Positions 27,669-37,017 of a stretch of 64,000 nt of DNA are shown in pieces. Both the position numbers and the translations under genes were made by a program. Under the pieces are notes generated by a model. It made no database searches and was not told the origin of the DNA. It was given only the letters and a program-made list of their open reading frames with translations. The stretch covers positions 1 through 64,000 of the forward strand of contig CAWESK010000009.1 in the NCBI GenBank assembly GCA_963811685.1, written 5' to 3'. Source of the DNA: CAIWHR01 sp963811685 (lineage in GTDB: Bacteria; Pseudomonadota; Gammaproteobacteria; Burkholderiales; Casimicrobiaceae). The first letter of the stretch is position 1. Every line of letters begins with the position of its first letter.

Positions 27669-28449
27669 TCAGTGACGCAACTTCCAGCCGCGCCGCAAGA
27701 GCACGAGCGTCACCGTGGCGAGCGCGACGCAGCATCCGGTGACGAGCGCGAGCGAGAGCATCGGCGGCACGTCGGAGTGCCCGAAGAACCCGTATCGGAA
27801 TCCGTCGATCATATAGAAGAAAGGATTCCAGCGGGATGCCGTCTGCCAGAACGGCGGCAGCGAATGAATCGAGTAGAAGACGCCGGACAGGAACGTCAGC
27901 GGAACGATGATGAAATTCTGGAACACCGCGAGCTGGTCGAACTTGTCGGCCCACATGCCGGCGAGAAGGCCCAGCGCGCCGAGGATCGCGCTGCCGAGGA
28001 GCGCGAAGGCGAACGCCCACAGCGGGTGCGGCATCGCGAGGAGCGACGGGGACGAAGAACAGCGTGACGACGAAGACGCCCAGCCCGACGACGAGGCCGC
28101 GCACCATCGCGCCCAGCACGTAGGCCGCGAACAGGTCACCCGGCGACAACGGCGGCAGCAGGATGAAGATCAGGTTGCCGGTGATCTTCGACTGGATCAG
28201 CGACGACGAGCTGTTGGCGAACGCGTTCTGCAGCACCGACATCATCACGAGGCCGGGGATCAGGAACGCGGTATAGCGAACCTCGCCGCCGTACACGGTG
28301 ACGTGCGATTCCAGCACGTGCGAGAAGATGAGCAGGTACAGGAGTGCGCTCAGCACCGGCGCAAGAATCGTCTGGAACGCCACTTTCCAGAAGCGCAGGA
28401 GCTCCTTGTAGAGCAGCGTGGGCCAGCCGGCGCCGGCTGCGCGCATCAT
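27669..28449 (-). CDS. ABC-2 type transporter permease (one frameshift)
   Basis: About 259 residues and six TM segments when joined; membrane half of an exporter with the ATPase that precedes it. The N-terminal half (TLLYKELLRFWKVAFQTI, IPGLVMMSVLQNAFANSSSS) runs into a frame change at a CCCC run near 28050-28060. The other frame continues LLAMPHPLWAFAFALLG, FQNFIIVPLTFLSGVFYSI and FFYMIDGFRYGFFG. The span is 3n+1, consistent with one extra C. The start ATG overlaps the ATPase stop. YadH-like by architecture; substrate unknown. Confidence 0.83.
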
Positions 28450-29369
28450 GCGATCGCTCCGATCGGCGCGCCGCGGAGATCGCCGCTCATGATCTTCAGG
28501 AACACGTCCTCGAGGTCGGCTTCGAGGAGAGCGAGCTCGCGGACGGCGAGCCCTTCCCTGCGCATCTCCTGCAGCAGCATCTCGAGATCGGCGTAATGGT
28601 CGAGCGCGACGAAGAAGAGGCCGCCCTCCTCGCGCAGCACGCGCGTCCGCCACGCCGCCGGCACCCGATCGGCGCCGAGGCGCACGGTGATGCCGGCAAA
28701 GCGGGACAGGAGCGCGTGCTTGGTATCGAGCGCGACGACCTTGCCGGCCTTCAGCATCGCAATCCGCTCGCACAGCGCCTCGGCTTCCTCGAGGTAGTGC
28801 GTCGTGAGGATGATCGTGTGCCCGTCGCGGTTCAGCTTCCTGATGAATCCCCACAGGCTCTGCCGCAGCTCGACGTCCACGCCCGCCGTTGGCTCGTCGA
28901 GCACGATCACCGGCGGCTTGTGCACGAGCGCCTGCCCAACCAGCACGCGGCGCTTCATTCCGCCGGAGAGCGAGCGCATGTTGGCGTTCGCCTTCGACGT
29001 GAGGTCGAGGTGGTGGAGGATCTCGTCGATCCAGTCGCCGTTGTCGCGGATCCCGAAATAGCCGGACTGGATCTCGAGGGTCTCGCGCACGGAAAAGAAC
29101 GGGTCGAACACGAGCTCCTGCGGCACCACGCCCAGCGCGCGCCGCGCCTCGCGGTAGTCGTGAACGACGTCGTGACCGAGGATGCGCGCGGTGCCGGCGT
29201 CGGCGCGCGTGAGCCCGGCGGCGATCGAGATGAGCGTCGTCTTGCCGGCGCCGTTCGGTCCGAGGAGCCCGAAGAACTCGCCCTGCTCGACGGCAAAGCT
29301 CACCCCCGACAACGCCTGGACGGCGCCGAAGCGGCGGGCGACATCGACGAACTCGACGGCAGCGGGCAT
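28446..29369 (-). CDS. ABC transporter ATP-binding protein (ABC-2/CcmA-like)
   Basis: A 307-residue ATPase. Walker A is LGPNGAGKTTLIS, the signature LSGGMKRRVLVGQALVHKP, Walker B VIVLDEPTAGVDVE, and the switch His lies in TTHYLEEAEAL. The C-terminal extension is typical of YadG-like exporters. With the following permease it forms an ABC-2 exporter, conserved between mla genes and bolA in betaproteobacteria. Confidence 0.92.
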   Translation of the reverse strand: MPAAVEFVDVARRFGAVQALSGVSFAVEQGEFFGLLGPNGAGKTTLISIAAGLTRADAGTARILGHDVVHDYREARRALGVVPQELVFDPFFSVRETLEIQSGYFGIRDNGDWIDEILHHLDLTSKANANMRSLSGGMKRRVLVGQALVHKPPVIVLDEPTAGVDVELRQSLWGFIRKLNRDGHTIILTTHYLEEAEALCERIAMLKAGKVVALDTKHALLSRFAGITVRLGADRVPAAWRTRVLREEGGLFFVALDHYADLEMLLQEMRREGLAVRELALLEADLEDVFLKIMSGDLRGAPIGAIA

Positions 29370-29442
29370 GAGGGAACGGTGAATGGGACGCGGCGACGGG
29401 AAGCGCCGCGCGACGCGGCTGCGCGGCGAAGGGCCGACCGCT

Positions 29443-29766
29443 TCAGGCCGTCAGGATGTCCTCGACCTCATACAGCCGCGCCAGCGCTTCGAGGCGCGCC
29501 GGCAGGCCGACGAACGCGAGCGTCCGGTCTTCGGCCGCGGCGCGGCGCTTGAGCGCGAGCAGCACCGCGACCGCCGTCGAATCGAAGGCGCCGATGCCGC
29601 TGCAATCGACGATGCCCTCGGTGGGCAACGGCAGCGCGGAGGCCGCCGTGACCACCGGACCCGCCTCCGCGAACGTGAGCGCGCCGATATAGATCCAGCG
29701 CGCGCCCCCGGCGGCCGGCGCGAAGCCGGACGACGGACCGGTACAGGCATCACACTGCTGGTTCAT
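29443..29766 (-). CDS. mlaB: Mla STAS-domain protein MlaB
   Basis: A 107-residue cytoplasmic STAS protein. The core is IVDCSGIGAFDSTAVAVLLALKRRA, with the conserved D-S-T helix cap. MlaB binds MlaF and stabilises the MlaFEDB inner-membrane complex. The start ATG overlaps the mlaC stop by 4 bp. The N-terminal 20 residues (two Cys, Gly/Pro rich) are poorly conserved. Confidence 0.85.
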   Translation of the reverse strand: MNQQCDACTGPSSGFAPAAGGARWIYIGALTFAEAGPVVTAASALPLPTEGIVDCSGIGAFDSTAVAVLLALKRRAAAEDRTLAFVGLPARLEALARLYEVEDILTA

Positions 29767-30390
29767 TTCGCGGCGACGCCCTTGTTGCGGTCGGACAGCG
29801 TCTTGATGAGGCCGTCGACCCCGCCGCTTTGCACCTGATTGTTGAACTCGTCGCGATAGTTGGTGACGAGACTGACCCCGCCGATGATGACGTCGTAGAC
29901 CTTCCAACCGTCCGCGCCCTTCGTCAGGCTGTAGTCGAGCTGGATCGGCTGGCCACCGGACTTCACGACCACGGTGCGGACGGTGACGTCGGTGTCGGTC
30001 GGATTCATCCGCAGCGGCTTGTAGTCGATCGTCTCGTCGCGGTACTTGGTAAGCGCGCCGGAATAGGTGCGGACGAGCAGCGACTTGAATTCGTCGGCGA
30101 GCCGCTTTTGCTGCTCCGGCGTGGCGGCGCGCCAGTTCTTGCCCATCGCGAGCGCCGTCATCCGCGGGAAATCGAAATGGGGGATGAGCTTCACCTCGAT
30201 GACTTCGCGGATGCGCGCCTCGTTGCCGGCCTGGATCAGCGGATCGCCCTTGATCGTCGCGAGCATGTCCTGCGAGACGCGCTTCACCATCGCGTCGGGC
30301 GCCTCCTGCGCGTGCGCGACCGGCACGAGCGAGAAGAGCAGCAGTCGCGCCGATCGCGGCAATGGATCCCGTTGCCTTGGTCATCGTCAT
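29763..30390 (-). CDS. mlaC: Periplasmic phospholipid-binding protein MlaC (frameshift in signal peptide)
   Basis: A periplasmic shuttle for phospholipids between MlaA and MlaFEDB. The mature domain (DAMVKRVSQDMLATIKGD, FDFPRMTALAMGKNWR, DGWKVYDVIIGGVSLVTNYR) is intact. An ATG at 30390 overlaps the mlaA stop (ATGA) and begins a signal-like sequence. The rest of the signal (LLLFSLVPVAHA) is in another frame, and the span is 3n+1, so one extra base near 30320-30345 is inferred. The alternative is a TTG start at 30362 with a short signal. Confidence 0.85.
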
Positions 30391-31088
30391 TTGTCGTCCT
30401 CGGGTTCGGGCGGCGGCTTGCCGTCGTAGATCAGATAGCGGCGCCGCTGCAGATAGGCATTGCGAATGAAGATGTAGCGGTCGAGCGCCGCCGTGTCGAC
30501 GAGGCTACCCGACTCGAGCGCCTGCGACCGCAGGTCGACGTAGCCGACACCGTAAATCGAATTGCGCACGGGCACGTTGGGCACGTATCCGACCGGCCCC
30601 AATGCAATGCGGACGATTACGCCGGTGCCGTCGCGAACCGTCGTGGGGCCGAACAGTGGAATGAACAGGTACGGACCCTGCGGGAACCCCCACACCGCGA
30701 ACGTCTGGCCGAAGTCCTCGTTGCCGCGCTCGATGTTGAGGTCGGCGGCAACGTCGATGAGCCCGCCAAGCCCGAACATCGTGTTGATCATCACCCGGCC
30801 AAGGTCGTTGCCGGCCTTGTCGGGCTTACCCTGCAGCAAACCGTTGACCGCGGAGAAGAGGTCGTCGATGTTGTTGAAGACGTTGGCAAACCCGGTGCGC
30901 ACGAACTGCGGCACCACTGAAACGTAGCCCTCCGCGACGGGCTTCACGATGTTGGTGTCGAGGACGTCGTGCACCTGGTAGAGCGCGCGGTTCATCGGCT
31001 CGAGCGGATCGACGTTCGACGGCGTCGACGCGCAGCCGGCGACGAGCGCCACGGCGGCGACCGCCGCCATCCGTGCGAGCGCTCTCAT
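30387..31088 (-). CDS. mlaA: Outer-membrane lipoprotein MlaA (VacJ)
   Basis: A 233-residue lipoprotein. The lipobox is VALVAGC (C19), then DPLEPMNRALYQVHDVLD, VRTGFANVFNNIDD, GLIDVAADLNI and FGQTFAVWGFPQGPYLFIPLFGPTTVRD. MlaA removes misplaced phospholipids from the outer leaflet with OmpC-type porins. The reading frame is open into mlaD upstream, but the lipoprotein signal and the ATGA overlap with mlaD mark the real start. Confidence 0.92.
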   Translation of the reverse strand: MRALARMAAVAAVALVAGCASTPSNVDPLEPMNRALYQVHDVLDTNIVKPVAEGYVSVVPQFVRTGFANVFNNIDDLFSAVNGLLQGKPDKAGNDLGRVMINTMFGLGGLIDVAADLNIERGNEDFGQTFAVWGFPQGPYLFIPLFGPTTVRDGTGVIVRIALGPVGYVPNVPVRNSIYGVGYVDLRSQALESGSLVDTAALDRYIFIRNAYLQRRRYLIYDGKPPPEPEDDK

Positions 31089-31553
31089 TTGCCGCGCCCC
31101 GGCCGCGGCCTTGTCGAACAGGAACTGTCCAATCAGCTTCTCGAGCACGACGGCCGACTGCGTCTTTCCGATGCGGGCGCCGTCGTCCAGCATCTTCGTG
31201 TCGCCGCCGACGTCGAGACCGACGTAGACCTCGCCGAGCAGGCCGGACGTCAGCACCGAGGCGATCGTGTCCGCGGTGAACTTGTTGCCTTCGTCGATCT
31301 TCATCGTCACCACCGCCTGATACGTCTTCGGATCGAAGCGGATCCGCTCGACGCGGCCGACGGCCACGCCCGCCGCCTTGACCGGCGCGCGGAGCTTCAA
31401 GCCGCCGATGTTGTCGAACGCGGCTTCGAGCCGATACCCCGGCGTCGCGCCGAAGCTCACGAGATTGCCGACCTTGAGCGCGAGAAAAAGAATCGCGGCA
31501 ATGCCGATCGCGACGAAGAACCCGACCCACAGGTCGAGCATCGACCTACTCAT
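31085..31553 (-). CDS. mlaD: Mla MCE-domain protein MlaD (frameshift at C-terminus)
   Basis: About 155 residues. One TM helix (SMLDLWVGFFVAIGIAAILF) and one MCE domain (YRLEAAFDNIGGLKLRAPV, GVAVGRVERI, GLLGEVYVGL). It forms the periplasmic hexameric ring of MlaFEDB. In the sequence as given it reads straight into mlaA. Removing one G from the GGGG after FDKAAA gives the canonical end ...GRGK and a TGA overlapping the mlaA ATG. The span is 3n+1, which supports an inserted base. Confidence 0.87.
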
Positions 31554-31581
31554 GATGCGGCCTCCCTGCATGCTGCCCGTT

Positions 31582-32391
31582 TCACGCGACGCCTCTGAAC
31601 ATGAATACGGTGAGGACGAAGTCGAGCGCGAGGATCGCGAGCGAGCTCAGCACGACTGTGCGCGTCGTCGCGCTGGATACGCCTTCGGCCGTCGCCTTCG
31701 CGTTGTAGCCTTCGAACACCGCGATCAGGCTCACTGCCACGCCGAACACGACGCTCTTGATGACGCCATTCATCACGTCCTTCTGGAAGTCCACGGCCGA
31801 TTGCATGTTCCCCCAGAAGGCGCCGGCGTCGATCCCGATCAGGCGCACGCCCACGATGTACGCGCCGAAGACGCCGAGCGTCGAGAACAGCGCGGCGAGG
31901 AGCGGCATCGAGATGACCCCGCCCCAGAATCGGGGGGCGACGACGCGCGCGAGCGGATCCACCGCCATCATTTCCATCGCCGCGAGCTGCTCGGTGGCCT
32001 TCATCAGGCCGATTTCCGCCGTGATCGCGCTCCCCGCGCGGCTCGCGAACAAGAGACCGGCGACGACGGGGCCGAGTTCCCGCACGAGCGACAATGCGAC
32101 GAGGACGCCGAGCGACTGGTCGGCGCCGTAGCGCTGCAGCACATCGAACCCCTGCAGCGCCAGCACCATTCCCACGAAGAGGCCGGAAATGAGGATGATG
32201 ACCAGCGAAAGCACGCCGGAAAAGTAGATCTCGCGCAGCGTGAGGTGCAGCCGCCGGAACGCGGAAGGCGTGTTGGCCACGACAGCGACGAAGAAGCGCG
32301 CCGCGTAGCCCAGGCGCTCGAGGTGGTCCGTCACGAGCCCGCCGAGGCGGCGTAACGATCCGGCGACGGCGCTCAAGTCGGCGCTAGGCAC
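31582..32391 (-). CDS. mlaE: Mla permease MlaE
   Basis: A 269-residue inner-membrane permease of the phospholipid transporter. Typical segments are FSGVLSLVIILISGLFVGMVLALQGFDVL, VVAGLLFASRAGSAITAEIGLMKATEQL (coupling helix region) and DPLARVVAPRFWGGVISMPLL. It overlaps mlaF by 8 bp and is followed by mlaD after 28 bp. Confidence 0.94.
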   Translation of the reverse strand: MPSADLSAVAGSLRRLGGLVTDHLERLGYAARFFVAVVANTPSAFRRLHLTLREIYFSGVLSLVIILISGLFVGMVLALQGFDVLQRYGADQSLGVLVALSLVRELGPVVAGLLFASRAGSAITAEIGLMKATEQLAAMEMMAVDPLARVVAPRFWGGVISMPLLAALFSTLGVFGAYIVGVRLIGIDAGAFWGNMQSAVDFQKDVMNGVIKSVVFGVAVSLIAVFEGYNAKATAEGVSSATTRTVVLSSLAILALDFVLTVFMFRGVA

Positions 32392-33235
32392 GGGCGAGGA
32401 GCTCGTCGCGATACGACGGCGCCGGATAGTGGAAGGGAACCGGGCCGTCGGCCTGCCCGTCGACGAACTGCCGCACGAACGCGTCGCCCGTCGCCCGCAC
32501 CTCGGAAGGCGTACCGTGCCAGACGATCTTTCCCGCCGAGACGAAATAGATGTAATCGACGATCTTGAGCGACTCGTAGATGTCGTGGGTGACGACGACC
32601 GACGTGATGCCGAGCGCGTCGTTGAGCTTTCTGATGAGCTGGCCCACGACGCCCAGCGAAATCGGGTCGAGGCCGGCGAACGGCTCGTCGTAGAGAACGA
32701 TCATGGGGTCGAGCGCGATCGCGCGCGCGAGCGCCACCCGCCGCGCCATGCCGCCGGAAAGCTCGGAGGGCATCAGTTCCGCGGCGCCGCGCAGCCCGAC
32801 CGAATTGAGCTTCATCAGCACGAGATCGCGCAGCAACGCCTCCGGAAGGTCCGTATGCTCGCGCAGTGTGAAGGCGACGTTCTCGAACACGGTCAAGTCG
32901 GTGAACAGCGCACCGAACTGGAAGAGCACGCCGAACTTGCGCCGCAGCTCGAACAGCGCGTCGCGGTCGAGGTCGGGGACCGACACGCCTCCCACCAGCA
33001 CGCGCCCGGATTCCGGCCGCAACTGCCCGCCGATGAGTCGCAGGATCGTCGTCTTTCCGCAGCCCGAGCCGCCCATGATGGCGACCACGTTGCCGCGCGG
33101 AATCCGCATCGAGATCCCATCCAGCACGTGACGCGCATGATCGTAGCCGAACGTGACGTCGGCGAGCTCGACGGCGATTTCAGCCGGGCTGGCCGGGCCG
33201 GCGACGACCGCGGCCTTGTCAGTGGAATGCGACAC
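32384..33235 (-). CDS. mlaF: Mla ABC ATPase MlaF
   Basis: About 283 residues. Walker A is IMGGSGCGKTTIL, the signature LSGGMARRVALARAIAL, Walker B IVLYDEPFAGLDP, and the switch VVTHDIYESLKI. It powers MlaFEDB. The start is set at the GTG (VSHSTDK) at 33235, because a strong promoter -10 lies at 33266-33271 and any start upstream of about 33259 would not be on that transcript. First gene of mlaFEDACB here. Confidence 0.92.
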   Translation of the reverse strand: MSHSTDKAAVVAGPASPAEIAVELADVTFGYDHARHVLDGISMRIPRGNVVAIMGGSGCGKTTILRLIGGQLRPESGRVLVGGVSVPDLDRDALFELRRKFGVLFQFGALFTDLTVFENVAFTLREHTDLPEALLRDLVLMKLNSVGLRGAAELMPSELSGGMARRVALARAIALDPMIVLYDEPFAGLDPISLGVVGQLIRKLNDALGITSVVVTHDIYESLKIVDYIYFVSAGKIVWHGTPSEVRATGDAFVRQFVDGQADGPVPFHYPAPSYRDELLARA

Positions 33236-33265
33236 GGAGTCTTGCGCGACGATGAAAGGAGGGCG

Positions 33266-33294
33266 ATTGTAGCCTGTCACCCCTCCCGTCACAA
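33266..33294 (-). promoter_or_regulatory. Sigma70 promoter of the mla operon
   Basis: On the minus strand TTGTGA (-35) and TACAAT (-10) are separated by exactly 17 bp, which predicts a start near 33259 and a 5' leader of about 24 nt before the mlaF GTG. This is the best canonical promoter in the window. Confidence 0.7.
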
Positions 33295-33347
33295 TGACCC
33301 GCAGCCCGTTGCAGGCGATCCGCGGCCGTTACTCGACCCTGCCGCGT

Positions 33348-35312
33348 TCAGCGCTTCAAGAGCTTCTGCTCGGCGAGTGCGAGATTCTCCGGTCGCCCCA
33401 GCAGCACGACGACGTCGCCTTCCTCGAACACGAAATCCGGGCCGGGCGCATGCGAGCGCGCGCCCTTGCGGCGCACGCCGGTGACTTCCACCAGACGCGC
33501 GACGTCGAGCTCGGCCAGCGAGCGGCCGATCGCGCGCGCGCGACCGGAGAGCAGCAGCGAGTGCAGGCGCGGCTGCAGGTTCTCGGCGGCGTCGGCGGCG
33601 TCCGACGCGCCATGGAAGAAGCCGCGGAACAGGCTGTAGCGCTCCTCGCGAATCGCGCGAATGCGCTTCAGCACCCGGTTCAACGGCACGCCGAGCAGAA
33701 GCAGCGAGTGCGTCGCCAGCATCAGGCTGCCTTCGAGCACCTCGGGGACCACTTCAGCCGCGCCCGCCTTCAGCAGCCGGTCGAGCTCGGTGTCGTCCAG
33801 CGTGCGCACGACGACCGGCAGCTCGGGCCGCGCCTGATGCGAGTGATGGAGGATCTTCATCGCCACTGCCGTGTCCGCGAACGTGATCACGAGCGCGCGC
33901 GCCTTCGCGAGCCCGGCGGCGGACAGCGCTTCCTTGCGCCCGGCGTCGCCATAGACGACGCTGCTTCCCTCGCCCGCGGCCTCGCGCACCCGTTGCGGGT
34001 CCGAGTCGAGCGCGATGAACGGGATGTCCTCCGCCTCGAGCAGCCGCGCGAGGTTCTGGCCGCTGCGTCCGTACCCGCAGATGATCACGTGATCCTGGCG
34101 CGCCATCGTCGTCGCGGCGATCCGCGTGATCTGCGCGGCGCGCGCGAGCCAGTCGTTGGCGGTGAACTTCTTCACGATCGGCTCGGCGAAATGGATGATC
34201 ACCGGCGCCGCCAGCATCGACAGCACCATCGCCGCGAGCACCGCCTGCGTCAGCGGCGGGCCGACCAGGTTGCTTTCGACGGCAAGCGCCAGCATCACCA
34301 GCGCGAACTCGCCCGCCTGCGCGAGATAGAACCCGGTGCGCAGCGCGACGCCGAGCGGCGCGCCGAAGAGGCGCGACAGCACGACGATCAGCGCGAGCTT
34401 CGCCGCCACGGGTCCGATCAGCAGCACGAGCACATAGACCCAGTGCGCGGCCACGACGCGGAGGTCGAGGATCATGCCGACGCTGACGAAGAAGAGGCCG
34501 AGCAGCACGTCGCGAAACGGCTTGATGTCCTCCTCGACCTGATAGCGGTATTCGGTTTCCGCGATCAGCATGCCGGCGAGGAACGCGCCCAGCGCGAGCG
34601 AGAGTCCCGCGAGCTCGGTCAACGCGGCGAGTCCCAGCGTGACGAGCAGCAGGTTCAGCATGAAGAGCTCGGGGCTCTTCTGCCGCGCGACGACGTGGAA
34701 CCACGCGCGCATGGGCTTCTGTCCGACGAACAGGATCAGCACCAGCGCCGCCGCCGCCTTGAGCGCGGCGATCGCGACCTCGCTCATCAGCTCGCCGCCG
34801 CCTTTGCCGAGCGAGGGGATCACGATCAGGAAGGCGACGACCGCGAGATCCTGGAAGAGCAGGATGCCCATCACGTCGCGTCCGTGCGGGGTCGCGATCT
34901 CCATCCGCTCGGCGAGCATCTTGGACACGATCGCCGTCGAGCTCATCGCCAGCATTCCGCCCAGCGCGAAGCCCGCCTGCCAGCCGTAGCCGAAAAGATG
35001 CAACGCGGCCATCGCGGCGATCGTCGTGATCGCGACCTGCGCGAGACCGAGGCCGAACACCGCGCGCCGCATCGCCTTCAGCTGAGGCAGGCTGAACTCG
35101 AGGCCGATCGAGAACATCAGGAACACGATGCCGAATTCCGCGAGGTCCTTCACATCCGCGGATTCGGGAACCAGGGCGAGCGCATGCGGCCCGACCACGA
35201 GCCCGACCGCGAGATATCCGAGGATCGGCGGCAGCCGGATGAGCCGGCACACGACGACTGCGACGACCGCCGCGCCCAGCAGGACCAGGATGAGCTGCAG
35301 TGTCTGCGGCAT
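33348..35312 (-). CDS. CPA2 monovalent cation:proton antiporter with TrkA-N/TrkA-C (KefB/KefC-like)
   Basis: A 654-residue inner-membrane protein. About 12-13 TM segments (1-390) include EFGIVFLMFSIGLEFS and LFQDLAVVAFLIV. A Rossmann RCK/TrkA-N domain follows (HVIICGYGRSGQNLARLLEAEDIPFIALDSDP, near 410), then a TrkA-C domain (about 570-650). It likely exchanges K+ or Na+ for protons under ligand gating. Glutathione control as in KefC is inferred, not shown. It diverges from kdsD. Confidence 0.88.
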   Translation of the reverse strand: MPQTLQLILVLLGAAVVAVVVCRLIRLPPILGYLAVGLVVGPHALALVPESADVKDLAEFGIVFLMFSIGLEFSLPQLKAMRRAVFGLGLAQVAITTIAAMAALHLFGYGWQAGFALGGMLAMSSTAIVSKMLAERMEIATPHGRDVMGILLFQDLAVVAFLIVIPSLGKGGGELMSEVAIAALKAAAALVLILFVGQKPMRAWFHVVARQKSPELFMLNLLLVTLGLAALTELAGLSLALGAFLAGMLIAETEYRYQVEEDIKPFRDVLLGLFFVSVGMILDLRVVAAHWVYVLVLLIGPVAAKLALIVVLSRLFGAPLGVALRTGFYLAQAGEFALVMLALAVESNLVGPPLTQAVLAAMVLSMLAAPVIIHFAEPIVKKFTANDWLARAAQITRIAATTMARQDHVIICGYGRSGQNLARLLEAEDIPFIALDSDPQRVREAAGEGSSVVYGDAGRKEALSAAGLAKARALVITFADTAVAMKILHHSHQARPELPVVVRTLDDTELDRLLKAGAAEVVPEVLEGSLMLATHSLLLLGVPLNRVLKRIRAIREERYSLFRGFFHGASDAADAAENLQPRLHSLLLSGRARAIGRSLAELDVARLVEVTGVRRKGARSHAPGPDFVFEEGDVVVLLGRPENLALAEQKLLKR

Positions 35313-35432
35313 CGTTGCGACGCGGGAAAGCGGTGCGGCTCAATGTAGCACAGCGGCGCCGGCGCACCCTGCTGCACACTGCCGCGGCGGACGCTCTCGG
35401 GTGTGCACGCCCGCTCGGTTATACTCTTGCGG

Positions 35433-36464
35433 ATGAACGTCACCGCTCCCGTCGCCCGCGACATCGAGCCGCGTATCGCACCTTCCGGTGTCGATGCGCC
35501 GCGCGCGCTCGCGCTCGCACGCGACGTGATCGCGACGGAAGCGAATGCCATCGCCTCGCTCGCAAAGCGCCTGGGCGAACCCTTTGTCGCCGCGTTGGCG
35601 CTGATGCTGAATTGCCGCGGCCGCGTCGTCGTGTCGGGCATCGGAAAATCGGGGCACATCGCGCGCAAGCTCGCGGCCACGCTCGCGTCGACCGGCACGC
35701 CGGCGTTCTTCGTGCACCCGGCGGAAGCCTCGCACGGCGACCTCGGCATGATCACGCCGGACGATGTCGTGCTGATGCTGTCGAACTCCGGCGAGACCGA
35801 CGAGCTCGTGCTGCTGACGCCGCACTTGAAGCACCAGGGCGCCGCGATCATCGCGCTCACCGGCAACGAAGCCTCGTCGCTCGCGCAGTCGGCCGACGTG
35901 CACCTCGATGCAGCGGTCGATGCCGAAGCGTGCCCGCTCGGGCTGGCGCCGACGGCCAGCACCACGGCGGCGCTGGCGCTCGGCGATGCGCTCGCGCTCG
36001 CGCTGCTCGACGCGCGCGGCTTTTCGGTCGAGGATTTCGCGCGCGCCCATCCGGGAGGGTCGCTCGGGCGGCGCCTGCTGACGCGCGTGCGCGACGTGAT
36101 GCGCACCGGCCGCGACCTCCCCGCCGTCGGCATCGACGCCACGCTCGGCGACGCGGTGGTCGAGATGAGCGGCAAGGGCATGGGAATGACGGCGGTGGTC
36201 GATGCCGAGCGGCGGGTCGCCGGCATCTTCACCGATGGCGATCTGCGCCGCTGCCTCGAACGCATCCGCGACGTGAAGACGGAGAAGGTCGCCGCCGTGA
36301 TGACGCGCACGCCGCGCACCATCGAGGCGGACCGTCTCGCGATCGACTGCGTCGAGCTGATGGAGACGGCACCCAAGGTGACTGTGCTGCTGGTCGTCGA
36401 CGCCAACGGTCGGCTCACCGGCGCGCTCCATCTGCACGATCTTTTTCGCGCGCGCGTGGTGTGA
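35433..36464 (+). CDS. kdsD: Arabinose-5-phosphate isomerase (KpsF/GutQ family)
   Basis: About 343 residues. The SIS domain (VVVSGIGKSGHIARKLAATLASTGTPAFFVHPAEASHGDLG, LSNSGETDELV) is followed by two CBS repeats (about 210-340). It converts ribulose-5-phosphate to arabinose-5-phosphate, the first step of KDO synthesis for LPS. The start is the ATG at 35433; a TATACT hexamer lies just 7 bp before it, so this could be leaderless or start downstream. It forms an operon with kdsC. Confidence 0.93.
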   Translation: MNVTAPVARDIEPRIAPSGVDAPRALALARDVIATEANAIASLAKRLGEPFVAALALMLNCRGRVVVSGIGKSGHIARKLAATLASTGTPAFFVHPAEASHGDLGMITPDDVVLMLSNSGETDELVLLTPHLKHQGAAIIALTGNEASSLAQSADVHLDAAVDAEACPLGLAPTASTTAALALGDALALALLDARGFSVEDFARAHPGGSLGRRLLTRVRDVMRTGRDLPAVGIDATLGDAVVEMSGKGMGMTAVVDAERRVAGIFTDGDLRRCLERIRDVKTEKVAAVMTRTPRTIEADRLAIDCVELMETAPKVTVLLVVDANGRLTGALHLHDLFRARVV

Positions 36465-36466
36465 GG

Positions 36467-37003
36467 ATGGCGGCCGGCGTCGATACCCTGACTGCGCGCG
36501 CGCGCGCGATCCGCCTCGTCACCTGCGACGTCGACGGCGTGCTGACCGACGGTCGCGTCTACTTCACCGACGACGGCAGCGAGATGAAGGCGTTTTCCTC
36601 GCTCGACGGCGTCGGCATCAAGATGCTCGCCAGGGCAGGGATCGCGGTCGCGTGGATAACAGGCAGCAGCTCCCCCTCGGTCGCGCACCGCGCGCGCATG
36701 CTCGGCGTCGCGCGCCTCGTCCAGGGCAGCGACGACAAGCTCGTGCCGTGGGAAGCGCTCATCGCCGAGCTCGGCCTGCCGCGCTCCGCGTGCGCGCACA
36801 TCGGCGACGACCTGCCGGATCTTCCGATCATCGCCCGCTGCGGCCTCGGCGTAACCGTCCCGCACGCTCCGGCCGCGGTGCGTGACCGGGCGCATTACGT
36901 CACGCTGCGGGAAGGCGGCGCCGGCGCCGTGCGCGAGGTGTGCGAGCTCATCCTGGCGGCGCAGGACGCGCTCGCTCCGCAGCTCGCGGCCTTCGGGGCC
37001 TGA
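36467..37003 (+). CDS. kdsC: 3-deoxy-manno-octulosonate-8-phosphatase
   Basis: A 178-residue HAD phosphatase without a cap domain (C0 type, tetrameric). Motif I is CDVDGVLTDGR, motif II the ITGSSS segment, and motif III/IV HIGDDLPDLP. It dephosphorylates KDO-8-phosphate. It begins 2 bp after the kdsD stop. Confidence 0.94.
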   Translation: MAAGVDTLTARARAIRLVTCDVDGVLTDGRVYFTDDGSEMKAFSSLDGVGIKMLARAGIAVAWITGSSSPSVAHRARMLGVARLVQGSDDKLVPWEALIAELGLPRSACAHIGDDLPDLPIIARCGLGVTVPHAPAAVRDRAHYVTLREGGAGAVREVCELILAAQDALAPQLAAFGA

Positions 37004-37017
37004 CGAGTTCCCACGAA

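Noticed and set aside
30387..31553. Continuous reading frame that looks like an MlaD-MlaA fusion protein
   Set aside because: Removing one G from a GGGG run restores the normal MlaD C-terminus and a stop overlapping the MlaA start, and MlaA has its own lipoprotein signal. A fused periplasmic ring/outer-membrane lipoprotein makes no topological sense.
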